Shown: positions 37,934 through 47,226, numbered from the stretch's first letter. The stretch: 63,424 nucleotides of DNA from Bacteroidales bacterium (GCA_017965765.1 JAGCPJ010000078.1:1-63424), one strand, 5' to 3'. The notes: a model not told the origin generated them from the letters alone. Numbers and translations: made by a program.

Positions 37934-38470
37934 ATGTTCGACAAACTGAGATACAAACTGCTGATTCGTTCCATCGACCAATTCATCGCTGAGAAGAATG
38001 GATGCAAGATGCCCGATATGGACAGGCTTTCCTCCATCATCATCATCCTTGAAGACCTCGACAAACAAAACGTGAGAGCCATCGAAGATTGTGTCAAATC
38101 CATCTTCGGCATCACAAGGACCCGATTCATCATCATCAGCGAAAAAGCCTCCGAGGATATGTTGCTTAGCGACCAATACTGCGAAGTTACCACCCAGGAT
38201 TTCGGTTTCATGAAGGTCCTGACCTCGGAAAAACAAGAAGAAATAAGCAAACTGCCCAAGACCAACCTGTTGGTCAATATGGCGAAAAAACATATCGACA
38301 TCAGCGACTACCTGGCTACCCTGCCCAACGTAAGCTTCCGGATCAGCTTCAACAAAAGCGACCACTCCGGAATCTATGACCTGATCATCGACAACGAGAA
38401 AAACCCCGAACCCGAACAAAACATTCAAGTGTTGTACAACTACTTGCAGGCACTGACGGGACAGGGTTAA
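37934..38470 (+). CDS. Conserved Bacteroidota protein found next to dapA
   Basis: 178 residues from the ATG at 37934 (MFDKLRYKLLIRS). No signal peptide or membrane segment is seen. It has alternating helices and strands with RLSSIIIILEDLDKQN, TRFIIISEKASED, NLLVNMAKKHIDISDYLATL and GIYDLIIDNEKNPEPEQNIQVLYNYLQAL. From memory it belongs to a Bacteroidota-only family (probably DUF6913) that usually sits beside dapA, as here. Function is unknown. Confidence 0.75.
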   Translation: MFDKLRYKLLIRSIDQFIAEKNGCKMPDMDRLSSIIIILEDLDKQNVRAIEDCVKSIFGITRTRFIIISEKASEDMLLSDQYCEVTTQDFGFMKVLTSEKQEEISKLPKTNLLVNMAKKHIDISDYLATLPNVSFRISFNKSDHSGIYDLIIDNEKNPEPEQNIQVLYNYLQALTGQG

Positions 38471-38471
38471 G

Positions 38472-38516
38472 AACGGAAAACGGAGAACGGAAAACGGAAA
38501 ACGGAAAACGGAAAAC
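38472..38516. repeat. Tandem heptamer array, 6 units of AACGGAA
   Basis: Six units (one is AACGGAG) plus a partial seventh fill almost all of the 54-base gap before dapA. Identical in unit to the three-copy array at 2179-2199. Confidence 0.9.
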
Positions 38517-38524
38517 TTCTTACC

Positions 38525-39406
38525 ATGAAATTTAGAGGAACTGGAATTGCACTGATTACGCCTTTCAACGAGGACAAGTCCGTTGACTTCCAAGCGTTAG
38601 AACGCATTGTCAACCATGTCATCGACGGAGGCGCCGACTTCTTGGTAGCGCTGGGCACTACCTCCGAAGCCCCTACACTTACCCCTGAGGAGAAAAAGTT
38701 GGTGGTGGCTACCATCTTGAAAGCCAACGCCGGCCGCCTCCCCGTGCTACTCGGCCTGGGTGGCAACAACACACAAGCCGTGATCGAGCAGATCAAAGCA
38801 CAGGATTTCAACGGTATTGACGGCATCTTGAGCGTCGTGCCTTTCTATAACAAGCCCAACCAACGCGGCATGAAAGCCCACTTCGAAGCCATCGCCGACG
38901 CCAGTCCCGTACCCGTCATCCTTTACAATGTCCCCGGGCGTGTCGGCGTCAACCTGCAAGCCGCCACCTGCGTCGCACTCGCCAAACACCCCAACATCAT
39001 CGCCGTCAAGGAAGCCTCGGGCAACCTCACACAGATCATGGAAATCCTACGCGACAAACCCGCCGACTTCGACGTGATCTCCGGCGACGACGGCATCACC
39101 CAACCGCTGATGGCCCTCGGGGCCCAAGGCGTCATCTCCGTGGCCGCCAACGCCTACACCAAGCCTTTCAGCAAGATGATGAACGCCATGAAAGAAGGCC
39201 ACACCGCAGAAGCGCTGAAACTCCACTACGCCATGCTTCGCATGAACCAACTCATCTTCGCCGATGGCAACCCCGCCGGCATCAAATGCCTGATGAGCCT
39301 CATGGGATTGTGCAAAAACGTCCTGCGACTCCCCTTAGTACCCGTTTCGGACAACGTCAAGCAAGATATTGAGAATGAATACAATAACAAAATAATTAAT
39401 TTTTAA
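38525..39406 (+). CDS. dapA: 4-hydroxy-tetrahydrodipicolinate synthase
   Basis: 293 residues. First committed step of lysine/diaminopimelate synthesis, condensing pyruvate and aspartate semialdehyde. Marks: GTGIALITPF, LGTTSEAPTL (active-site Thr), LYNVPGRVGVNL (Tyr) and IIAVKEASGNL with the Schiff-base Lys. Length and order are normal. It ends immediately before the ATG of the M14 peptidase (no gap), so the two may be cotranscribed despite unrelated roles. Confidence 0.95.
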   Translation: MKFRGTGIALITPFNEDKSVDFQALERIVNHVIDGGADFLVALGTTSEAPTLTPEEKKLVVATILKANAGRLPVLLGLGGNNTQAVIEQIKAQDFNGIDGILSVVPFYNKPNQRGMKAHFEAIADASPVPVILYNVPGRVGVNLQAATCVALAKHPNIIAVKEASGNLTQIMEILRDKPADFDVISGDDGITQPLMALGAQGVISVAANAYTKPFSKMMNAMKEGHTAEALKLHYAMLRMNQLIFADGNPAGIKCLMSLMGLCKNVLRLPLVPVSDNVKQDIENEYNNKIINF

Positions 39407-41935
39407 ATGAAACACATTCTTTTACTGGTTTTATCCCTTTTCATTTCCTTGGGACTCACCGCCCAGAAAAATGAGTTGAACCAACTCATGCAAGAGCGGA
39501 ATGAATACTATTTTAGTTTTAACCTCAACGGCAACGACGACCTGAACACCATTGCCCGCACCATCTCCGTGGACCGCATGAACGGCAACACGGTTATCGC
39601 ATACGCCAACAACGAGCAATTTGCCCGTTTCCAGAAACTCGGCTATGAAGTGTCGCTGTTGACTCCTCCTTCCATGCTGGAAAAAGCCGCCATGTGGGAC
39701 GGCAGCAACCGTGCCGACTACGAGTGGGACAGCTACCCGACCTATCAGGCCTACGAAGATATGATGTACCAATTTGCCACCGACCACCCCGACAAATGCG
39801 AAATCATCACCTTGGGCACACTCCCCAGCAACCGCAAGATCTTGATTGCCCATATCAACAACGGTTCCAGCGAAGGCAAACCCAAGTTCCTCTACACCTC
39901 CACCATCCACGGTGACGAGACCACCGGCTGGATCATGATGCTTCGCCTCATTGACTACCTGCTTGAGAACCCCTCCCTGCCGGAATGCCAAAATGTACTT
40001 GCCAACATCGATCTTTACATCGCTCCCAACACCAACCCCGACGGCACCTACCACGGCGGCAACACGAATGTGAACGGCGCTACCCGCTACAATGCCAACG
40101 GCGTGGATATGAACCGCAACTACCCTGATCCTCATAGCGGCCCACACCCCGACGGAGAAGAATATCAACTTGAGACCCAATGGTTTATGCAATTCGCCCA
40201 AGACATTCCGTTTGTGATGGGCGCCAACTACCACGGCGGTGCGGAGGTGATGAACTATCCTTGGGACAACACCTACACGCTACACGCCGATGACGCTTGG
40301 TATCAGTTGATCAGCCACGAATACGCCAACCTCACCCATGAAGTGAATTCCAACTATATGACCGATTACAACAACGGTATCACCAACGGCGCTCAATGGT
40401 ACATGATCGGCGGTGGCCGTCAAGACTACATGAATGGCTATGTCCAATGCAGGGAGCTGACCATCGAATGCTCCAACACCAAACTGCCTAGCGGCAGTCA
40501 ACTCCCGAGTTTCTGGAATTACAACAAGAACTCCATCTTCTCTTTCATGAACCAATGCCTTTATGGCATCCATGGTACAGTTACCGACATGGCTAACGGC
40601 AATCCCCTTGAGGCCACGGTAACCATCACCGGCCATGACGACAACTATTCCGTTGTGAGCAGCCATCTACCTGCTGGGGATTACCACCGCCCCATCAAAG
40701 GAGGCACCTACACCCTGACCTTTACCGCCAACGGCTACTATCCGCACCAGGAGACCATCACCGTGGCTGACGGCGAGACCATTACGCTCAACGTGCAACT
40801 CGAAGCTGGCGAGGGACTCCTCCCCGACTTCACCGCCGACCCCACCGACGTCTCCCTCCATGGCAGTGTCAACTTCACCGACCAGACTTGGGGCGCCAAC
40901 CTGGTCAGCTGGGAGTGGACGTTTGAAGGCGGCAACCCGTCCACCTCTACGGCCCATAACCCCACAGGCATCGTCTATGACGCCATCGGCGACTTCGACG
41001 TCACCCTGACCGTCACTAACGGCAACGGCCAAACTGAGACCGTCACCAAGCAGAACTTCATCCATGTGAGCGAGTCATACAACATGCAAAACGGCACCAT
41101 CGAGACCTGCAACGCCTTGTTCTACGATGATGGAGGTCCGAATGGCGACTACGGAAACAACAAGGACCTGGTCCTCACCTTCAAGCCTGGTACCCCTGGA
41201 GGTATCATCGAGGCCATCTTCTCTTCATTCGCCATGGAAAACAACTACGATTACCTCTATATCTATGACGGCACCAGCGTCGGCGCAAGCTTAATTGGCG
41301 AATACACCGGAAGCAACAGCCCCGGCACCGTCACCGCCACCAACCCCGATGGAGCCCTGACATTCAAGTTGTATTCCGACTACTCAGTTACTGCCAACGG
41401 ATGGGCTGCCACCATCCATTGCATCGGCATCAACTATGACCCGCTAACCGTAGAAGTTTCCGCCGAACCTACCCTCATCCAAGAAGGCACCACCTCGCAA
41501 CTCCATGCTGTGGTCACTGGAGGCGACGGTAACTACACCTATCTCTGGACACCAGCCGAAACCCTCGACGACCCCCACTCCGCTTCACCGATCGCTACAC
41601 CCACAGATCCTCAGACCACCTACACCGTCACCGTTACCGACGGAATAGGACAAACCGCTGAAGCCTCCGTCATCGTCAGCATCGAGAATTGGGCGGCCGG
41701 AGAGAATGCCATGGACAATGTCAAGGTGTTCCCCAACCCCACCAACGGACTGATCCATATCGAAGGCATCCATACGACAACGACCTACAACCTGGTCAAC
41801 AGTTTGGGACAAATCGTCCTGCAAGGCCAATGCGATGGCAACTTCGACATCCAACGCGACTTGGAACAAGGGGTCTATTTCTTGAGACTCTCCGACAATT
41901 CGTCCGTATCCACAAGGAAAATCATTGTCAAATAA
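39407..41935 (+). CDS. Secreted M14 zinc carboxypeptidase with PKD, CUB-like and T9SS sorting domains
   Basis: 842 residues. Signal peptide (about 1-20, ending LTAQ). The M14 carboxypeptidase domain has zinc motif IHGDE (near residue 169), APNTNPDGT, VDMNRNYPD, the third-ligand His in GANYHGG, and catalytic Glu in CRELTIECSN. Then come a carboxypeptidase-regulatory-like beta-sandwich (IHGTVTDMANGNPLEA), a PKD domain (DFTADPTDVSLHGSVNFTD), a CUB-like stretch (YDYLYIYDGTSVG), a second Ig/PKD-like repeat, and a type A T9SS sorting domain (VFPNPTNGLIHIEG to RKIIVK). It should be exported by T9SS to the cell surface or medium and trim peptides. Confidence 0.93.
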   Translation: MKHILLLVLSLFISLGLTAQKNELNQLMQERNEYYFSFNLNGNDDLNTIARTISVDRMNGNTVIAYANNEQFARFQKLGYEVSLLTPPSMLEKAAMWDGSNRADYEWDSYPTYQAYEDMMYQFATDHPDKCEIITLGTLPSNRKILIAHINNGSSEGKPKFLYTSTIHGDETTGWIMMLRLIDYLLENPSLPECQNVLANIDLYIAPNTNPDGTYHGGNTNVNGATRYNANGVDMNRNYPDPHSGPHPDGEEYQLETQWFMQFAQDIPFVMGANYHGGAEVMNYPWDNTYTLHADDAWYQLISHEYANLTHEVNSNYMTDYNNGITNGAQWYMIGGGRQDYMNGYVQCRELTIECSNTKLPSGSQLPSFWNYNKNSIFSFMNQCLYGIHGTVTDMANGNPLEATVTITGHDDNYSVVSSHLPAGDYHRPIKGGTYTLTFTANGYYPHQETITVADGETITLNVQLEAGEGLLPDFTADPTDVSLHGSVNFTDQTWGANLVSWEWTFEGGNPSTSTAHNPTGIVYDAIGDFDVTLTVTNGNGQTETVTKQNFIHVSESYNMQNGTIETCNALFYDDGGPNGDYGNNKDLVLTFKPGTPGGIIEAIFSSFAMENNYDYLYIYDGTSVGASLIGEYTGSNSPGTVTATNPDGALTFKLYSDYSVTANGWAATIHCIGINYDPLTVEVSAEPTLIQEGTTSQLHAVVTGGDGNYTYLWTPAETLDDPHSASPIATPTDPQTTYTVTVTDGIGQTAEASVIVSIENWAAGENAMDNVKVFPNPTNGLIHIEGIHTTTTYNLVNSLGQIVLQGQCDGNFDIQRDLEQGVYFLRLSDNSSVSTRKIIVK

Positions 41936-41946
41936 CAAAAATTGGT

Positions 41947-41954
41947 TAATTTTG
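41947..41954 (+). promoter_or_regulatory. -7 promoter element directly before bamD
   Basis: TAATTTTG ends 4 bases before the bamD ATG at 41959, so transcription would begin at or very near the start codon. Confidence 0.55.
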
Positions 41955-41958
41955 CCGC

Positions 41959-42759
41959 ATGTTTCATCGTAGGCTCATTTTAGGCATCTTATTTCTCCTG
42001 ACCTGTTGCACCTCGTGCAACGTGTTCACCCGTATTCTCAAGAGCACGGACAACGACTTGAAGTATGAGGTCGCCATGGACTACTACGACCGCAAGGACT
42101 ACAACAAGGCGCTGCAGTTGTTCGATCTGCTACAGAACACCTTCCGCAACACGCCCAAAGGCGAGTTCATCGCTTATCGTACCGCCATGTGCTACTATCT
42201 CACCAACGACTTCGAGATTGCAGGCTATTATTTCAATAAGTTCATCAACGGCTATCCTTTCTCCAAAGATGCTGAGTTGGCCGCCTTCATGAATGCCTAC
42301 TGCACCTACATGACCTCCCCGATCTCCAGCCTTGACCAGGAAAACACCAAGAAAGCCATCACCCAATTTGAGAATTTCATTGAACAATACCCGCAAAGCG
42401 ACAGTCTGGCTCGGGCCCAGGAACTGCTTAACGACCTCAATAGCAAACTGGAAGAGAAAGACTACGACATCTGCATGCTCTACTACCGGATGAGCAACTA
42501 CAATGCGGCCATTACCAGCTTTGAGAACCTCCTGAAAAAGTATCCCAACACCAAACATCGTGAGGAAATCCTCAGCGAGATGGCTATCACCTATTACGAC
42601 TATGCGGAGAACAGCATCCCTGAAAAGCAAAAGGAACGCTATGAAGCCTGCATCGAGCGCTGCAACACCCTCACCTACCTATTCCCCGACAGCCCCTACC
42701 TTAAAAAGGCTCAAGCTGTCGCAAACAAAGCAAGAAAAAAACTAGAAAACATACATTGA
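41959..42759 (+). CDS. bamD: BamD, outer-membrane protein assembly lipoprotein
   Basis: 266 residues. Lipoprotein signal with lipobox LTCCTSC (Cys near 16-20). TPR-like helices follow (YYDRKDYNKALQLFDLLQNTF, KYPNTKHREEILSEMAITYY), the BamD/YfiO pattern. It supports BamA in folding outer-membrane beta-barrels. It heads the bamD-rpoZ-DUF4835-recN group, typical of Bacteroidota. The ATG follows the -7 element by only 4 bases. Confidence 0.92.
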   Translation: MFHRRLILGILFLLTCCTSCNVFTRILKSTDNDLKYEVAMDYYDRKDYNKALQLFDLLQNTFRNTPKGEFIAYRTAMCYYLTNDFEIAGYYFNKFINGYPFSKDAELAAFMNAYCTYMTSPISSLDQENTKKAITQFENFIEQYPQSDSLARAQELLNDLNSKLEEKDYDICMLYYRMSNYNAAITSFENLLKKYPNTKHREEILSEMAITYYDYAENSIPEKQKERYEACIERCNTLTYLFPDSPYLKKAQAVANKARKKLENIH

Positions 42760-42763
42760 CACT

Positions 42764-43099
42764 ATGGATTTCAAAAAAATCAGAACCGAAACGACGGTGG
42801 TTACCCGTCAGAAAGACCAGTTTTACAAAGGCACCGGAAACATCTATGAGACCGTGGCTATCTTAACCAAACGCGCCAACCAGATCGCTTCCGAGATGAA
42901 GGAAGAACTCAACAAGAAAATCGAAGAGTTCGCCACCAACAACGACAGCCTGGAAGAAGTCTTTGAGAACCGCGAACAGATTGAAATCGCCAAGTTCTAC
43001 GAACGCCTTCCCAAGCCCACGCTTATCGCCATTCACGAGTTCCTTAACGACGAGATCTATTTCCGTAACCCCCGGAAGGAAACCCAGGACGAGTTCTAA
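42764..43099 (+). CDS. rpoZ: RNA polymerase omega subunit, Bacteroidota type
   Basis: 111 residues. Start MDFKKIRTETTVVTRQ and the NIYETVAILTKRANQIASEMKEEL region match the Rpb6/omega fold (helical region with KRANQI like the omega ARRA-x-QI motif), and it lies in the usual place after bamD. The tail LPKPTLIAIHEFLNDEIYFR is the Bacteroidota-specific extension. Omega helps assemble the beta' subunit. 4 bases separate it from bamD, 3 from the next gene. Confidence 0.88.
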   Translation: MDFKKIRTETTVVTRQKDQFYKGTGNIYETVAILTKRANQIASEMKEELNKKIEEFATNNDSLEEVFENREQIEIAKFYERLPKPTLIAIHEFLNDEIYFRNPRKETQDEF

Positions 43100-43102
43100 C
43101 CC

Positions 43103-44014
43103 ATGAACAGACTACACGCAATACTACTCTGTCTTCTGGTGTTCTTTACGAACATCCTTGCCGCCCAGGAGATCAAATGCGACATCCGCATCAACTCCAA
43201 CCAAGTGGCCGGCACGGACAAGACCGTATTCGAAAACCTGCAGACCGCCTTGTATGAGTTCATCAACAGCACCAAGTGGACCAACATCAACTTCAAGACC
43301 GCAGAGAAGATTGAATGCTCCATGGCCATCACAGTTCGTGAGCGCACCGACTCCGACTCCTTTGTTGCTGAACTCAACATGGCTTTGCGTCGTCCCTGCT
43401 ACAAAGCCAGCTATACCACGCCGCTTTTCAACTACCTGGACCAGAACTTCAGCTTCAGCTACATGGACGGACAAGCCCTTGATTTCAGCCTAAGCACCCA
43501 TTTCTCGGACCTGACCTCCACCATCGCTTTCTACATCTACACCTTCCTGGGCCTCGACTTCGACTCGTTCTCGCCCCATGGCGGAGAACCTTTCTTCAAA
43601 GCCGCCCAACAGATCGTGAACAACGCTCAAAGTTCCAGCCAAAGTGGATGGAAAGCCTTCGATGGCAACAAAAACCGGTACTGGATTGCAGAGAATCTGA
43701 ACAACAACAGCTACGAGCCGCTCCATAGCTTCCTGTACGACTATCACCGCCTTGGCCTCGACGTCATGTCAGAGCACCCTGCCGAAGGCCGCGCTGCCAT
43801 CCTGAAGTCACTGGAATATCTCCAACAGGTACACCAAGAGTACCCCACCTGTTTCTTCCTCCAGCTGATCATCGAATCCAAACGCGACGAGATCATCAAT
43901 GTGTTCAGCCAAGGCTCGCAACAGGAAAAAACGAAAGCTGCCAACATCATGAAAGAAATCGACCCCTCCAAGGCCACACAATACGATGCCATCCTGCAAG
44001 GGCCGCGTGGGTAA
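43103..44014 (+). CDS. DUF4835 family protein, annotated as T9SS protein PorD
   Basis: 303 residues with a signal peptide (about 1-21, ending LAAQ). The family (DUF4835) is periplasmic; from memory it carries the label PorD in T9SS annotation. Conserved parts include VFENLQTALYEFINSTKWTN, and FYIYTFLGLDFDSFSPHGG near residues 150-170. No catalytic motif is seen. In other Bacteroidota coaBC often lies between rpoZ and this gene, but here it is missing. Confidence 0.82.
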   Translation: MNRLHAILLCLLVFFTNILAAQEIKCDIRINSNQVAGTDKTVFENLQTALYEFINSTKWTNINFKTAEKIECSMAITVRERTDSDSFVAELNMALRRPCYKASYTTPLFNYLDQNFSFSYMDGQALDFSLSTHFSDLTSTIAFYIYTFLGLDFDSFSPHGGEPFFKAAQQIVNNAQSSSQSGWKAFDGNKNRYWIAENLNNNSYEPLHSFLYDYHRLGLDVMSEHPAEGRAAILKSLEYLQQVHQEYPTCFFLQLIIESKRDEIINVFSQGSQQEKTKAANIMKEIDPSKATQYDAILQGPRG

Positions 44015-44026
44015 ACCTTTCTTGAC

Positions 44027-45682
44027 ATGTTAGCCCACCTCCATATAAAAAACTACGCCCTTATTGAAGACCTCTCCGTCGGCTTTGCCGAAGGCTTTAG
44101 CGTAATCACCGGCGAGACCGGTGCAGGTAAGTCCATCCTGCTTGGCGCTCTCGGCTTCGTGCTGGGCGACAGGGCCGACACGGGAGTATTGTTCGACAAG
44201 GACAAGAAATGCGTGGTGGAAGCACAATTCCAACTGCAAGACGAACTGCTCAAGCCTCTTTTCGAGCAATGCGACTTGGACTTTGAACACCATTGCATCT
44301 TCCGCCGGGAACTCAGTCCCCAAAAGAAAAGCCGCGCCTTCATCAACGACACCCCTGTCAACCTTCAAACCCTCAAAGAAATCGGCAGCCAACTGGTGGA
44401 TATCCACTCCCAACACGACTCGTTGCTGCTTACCGACACCGGTTTCCAGCTTCACTTGCTGGACGAAATCGCACAAAACCATGACCTGTTGGCCGAGTAC
44501 CGGTCCGGTTTCAACAAATACAACAACATCCAACGTCAGCTGAACGAACTTCGGGAAACTGCCTCGAAGAACATCGCCGAGAACGATTACCTGAAGTTCC
44601 AACTCGACGAACTCCAAAAAGCCCAACTCAAGGAAGGCGAATATGCCGAGGCAGAACAAAGCCTGAACCTCATGGAGAACGCCGAGGAAATCAAATCATT
44701 GCTCTTCAACGCCAACGGACTGCTAGAGCATGCGGACACGGCCATTTTACCTCAACTTAACGAGTTGTCGTCGATGCTCCACCGCCTCCAACAACTCGTC
44801 CCCAACACCGAAGATTTGCAACAACGCCTCGACGACATCCAAGTGGAGCTGAAAGACATCGCCTACGACCTTGACCGGCTGGGTGGCGACGCACAATTCG
44901 ACGAGGACAAGCTCCAGGAGTTACAAGAGCGCTTCGACTTGCTCAACCGACTGATGATGAAGCATCATGTCAAGGATTATGATGCCCTGATTCAGTTACG
45001 CAACGATCTTGAAGCTAAGGTTGATGCCTTTGAAAACATCGACCAAGAGATCGAGAAAGCCGAAAAAGCACTGAAAGAGCAAACGTCACTGCTGCAACAG
45101 TTGGCCAAGAAGCTCCATGCCCAACGCACTAAGGCGGCCAAGACCTTTGGCGAGAATGTCACCGGACTTGCTCGGCAATTGGCCATGCCCCATGCCGTGT
45201 TCCAAGTCGCAGTGGAACCTTGCCCAGCCTTCAACGCCAACGGCTTGGACCAGGTCCGTTTCCTCTTCTCCGCCAACAAAGGCGTAGCGGTGGACGAGCT
45301 TAGCAAAGTGGCATCTGGCGGTGAGCTCTCCCGACTGATGCTCTCCATCAAGAGCGTGGTGTCACAACACAACTATATCCCCACCCTCATTTTCGACGAA
45401 ATCGACACCGGCGTTTCTGGCGAGGTAGCCGCCAAAATCGGCAGCATCCTGCAACAGATGGGCGGAGACCTGCAACTCATCGCCATCACCCACCTGCCCC
45501 AGGTGGCCAGCAAAGCCCAGCACCATCTCTTTATCTACAAAGACAACGAAGGCCAACGCTCCCAGTCTCATATCAAGGTGTTGTCCAACGCTGACCGCAT
45601 CACCGAAATCGCCAAGATGCTCAGCAACGACAAAGTGACTCCCGAGGCACTGAAAGCCGCGGAAGTGCTGCTGAAAAATTAG
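44027..45682 (+). CDS. recN: DNA repair protein RecN
   Basis: 551 residues. SMC-like ATPase with Walker A GETGAGKSILLGAL (about residues 30-43), central coiled coil, VASGGELSRLMLSIKS signature and Walker B TLIFDEIDTGVSGEV. Acts in double-strand break repair. The tag stop lies inside the left arm of a long palindrome. Confidence 0.95.
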   Translation: MLAHLHIKNYALIEDLSVGFAEGFSVITGETGAGKSILLGALGFVLGDRADTGVLFDKDKKCVVEAQFQLQDELLKPLFEQCDLDFEHHCIFRRELSPQKKSRAFINDTPVNLQTLKEIGSQLVDIHSQHDSLLLTDTGFQLHLLDEIAQNHDLLAEYRSGFNKYNNIQRQLNELRETASKNIAENDYLKFQLDELQKAQLKEGEYAEAEQSLNLMENAEEIKSLLFNANGLLEHADTAILPQLNELSSMLHRLQQLVPNTEDLQQRLDDIQVELKDIAYDLDRLGGDAQFDEDKLQELQERFDLLNRLMMKHHVKDYDALIQLRNDLEAKVDAFENIDQEIEKAEKALKEQTSLLQQLAKKLHAQRTKAAKTFGENVTGLARQLAMPHAVFQVAVEPCPAFNANGLDQVRFLFSANKGVAVDELSKVASGGELSRLMLSIKSVVSQHNYIPTLIFDEIDTGVSGEVAAKIGSILQQMGGDLQLIAITHLPQVASKAQHHLFIYKDNEGQRSQSHIKVLSNADRITEIAKMLSNDKVTPEALKAAEVLLKN

Positions 45683-45743
45683 GAATGCGGAATTATTAGA
45701 CTCCGAAGGCTAATTCCGAATTCCGAATTCCGCATTCCTAATT
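45677..45743. repeat. Palindromic element between recN and the DUF4159 gene
   Basis: An 18-base perfect inverted repeat (45677-45694 with 45726-45743) encloses a 31-base loop made of GAATTCC-type units. The stop codons of both convergent genes lie in the arms. Its 29-base core (45689-45717) is identical, in the opposite orientation, to 51919-51947. It probably also works as a bidirectional terminator. Confidence 0.85.
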
Positions 45744-46385
45744 CTCAAAAACGTATCTCAGGATATTCGCTCCCATTCTCAAGGCCTTCTCACGGGTCTC
45801 CTGGGAGTCGTGATGAACGCGTTGGTCCTCCCAGCCATCGCCGAGGTCGCATTCGTAAGTGAAGATACACACGATCCTTCCTTCGTAAATCAACGCAAAA
45901 AGTTGAGGAGGCTTGTTATCGTGTTCATGGATCTTCGGCAAGCCATTGGGGAAGGGATAAGGTTTCGTAAAGATGTCATGGGAATAAGGCAGCTCCACAA
46001 ACTCCAATTCCGGAAAGACCTTTTTCATTTGGGGTTCGATGTATTGGCGGATGCCATAGTTGTCATCGATATGCAGGAAACCACCCGCCAGCATGTAATT
46101 GCGCAAGTTTTGCGCCTCCACGGCATCAAACACCACATTGCCATGCCCCGTCATATAGACGTATGGGTAGTTGAAGATGTCGGGGCTGGATGGCTCCACC
46201 GTAGGGACATCCGGGTTGATGTCCGTCCCCAGCTCCTGGTTGCAGAAACGCACCAAGTTGGGCAAAGAAGTGGGATTGCCGTACCAGTCTCCTCCCCCAC
46301 GGTATTTCAACAGGGCAATGTTGAGTTGCTGGGCTGAAACCAATAACGGAAATAAAAACAATATAAATATTGCAATTCTTTTCAT
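45738..46385 (-). CDS. DUF4159 domain protein
   Basis: 215 residues from the ATG at 46385 (MKRIAIFILFLFPLLVSAQ), which gives a signal peptide. DUF4159 marks: LLKYRGGGDWYGNPTSLPNL, YVYMTGHGNVVF, GGFLHIDDNYGIRQYI and the late VCIFTYECDLGDGWED. The fold resembles a glutamine-amidotransferase-like/DUF domain used in surface or secreted proteins of Bacteroidota. No catalytic role is known to me. The ATG overlaps the rsmE stop by 4 bases. Confidence 0.85.
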   Translation of the reverse strand: MKRIAIFILFLFPLLVSAQQLNIALLKYRGGGDWYGNPTSLPNLVRFCNQELGTDINPDVPTVEPSSPDIFNYPYVYMTGHGNVVFDAVEAQNLRNYMLAGGFLHIDDNYGIRQYIEPQMKKVFPELEFVELPYSHDIFTKPYPFPNGLPKIHEHDNKPPQLFALIYEGRIVCIFTYECDLGDGWEDQRVHHDSQETREKALRMGANILRYVFEN

Positions 46386-47089
46386 TTCATCTGATTGATC
46401 AACTGGATGGTATGGCAAGCCACCAGCGCGGCAGTCTCCGTACGCAATCGGGCATCGCCCAAGCTACATGGCACAAAGCCGTTCTCCTTGGCTAGCGCAA
46501 CTTCTTCGGGACTGAAATCTCCTTCGGGACCGATGAGGATCAAAACGTTTTCACCTTTATGATATAAGTCGCAGAGGCAATCCTTCACGTTATCATCAAT
46601 CCATGCGATGAACTTCTGGCCTTCAAAAGGTTGTTTCACCAATTTATCAAAAGGAACCAAATCGTCGATAAGTGGCAACCTGGATTTGATGGACTGTTTC
46701 ATGGCGGCGACCATCACTTTTTGGAAGCGTTCCACATTGGCGGCACGGCGTTCCGAGTGGTAGGAAGTGAACAGCCGCACCCGGTCGATACCAATCTCCG
46801 TAGCCTTTTCGAGGAACCACTCCATACGTTCATTGAGTTTGGTAGGCGCGATGGCTATTTCCAGATTGAAGTTCCAATGGTCGTAACCGGGGCGTTTGTT
46901 CGTCAGGTTCACCGTGGCGTGTTTCGGCAAGGCCTCCACCAGCTCGGCATCATAAAGGCTCCCCTCCCCGTCGGTCACGTAAAAACGCTCCCCTTCGGTC
47001 ATCCGAAGCACTTTCACACAGTGTTTGGATTCCTCTTCGGGAAGGGTGTTGAGTCCTTCAACAGCTCCTTTGAGATAGAAGACGTTCAT
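46382..47089 (-). CDS. rsmE: 16S rRNA (uracil(1498)-N(3))-methyltransferase
   Basis: 235 residues from the ATG at 47089 (MNVFYLKG). SPOUT methyltransferase with an N-terminal PUA-like part and C-terminal knot: EKATEIGIDRVRLFTSYHSERR, LILIGPEGDFSPEEVALAKENGF and SLGDARLRTETAALVA. It methylates U1498 of 16S rRNA. A start upstream would overlap the -7 element at 47098-47105. Confidence 0.93.
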   Translation of the reverse strand: MNVFYLKGAVEGLNTLPEEESKHCVKVLRMTEGERFYVTDGEGSLYDAELVEALPKHATVNLTNKRPGYDHWNFNLEIAIAPTKLNERMEWFLEKATEIGIDRVRLFTSYHSERRAANVERFQKVMVAAMKQSIKSRLPLIDDLVPFDKLVKQPFEGQKFIAWIDDNVKDCLCDLYHKGENVLILIGPEGDFSPEEVALAKENGFVPCSLGDARLRTETAALVACHTIQLINQMK

Positions 47090-47097
47090 AACTGGTG

Positions 47098-47105
47098 CAA
47101 AGGTA
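47098..47105 (-). promoter_or_regulatory. -7 promoter element of rsmE
   Basis: TACCTTTG on the minus strand, 8 bases before the rsmE ATG. Supports the start at 47089. Confidence 0.55.
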
Positions 47106-47226
47106 GGAAAAAACATGTAACATCACCATCCACCATCTATAATGTTGGCAATAACCTTGTCAACCACATAGTCAAAATGAGGTTTCCGAAGAAAACAATC
47201 AATTATTATATATAATCTATTAATAG

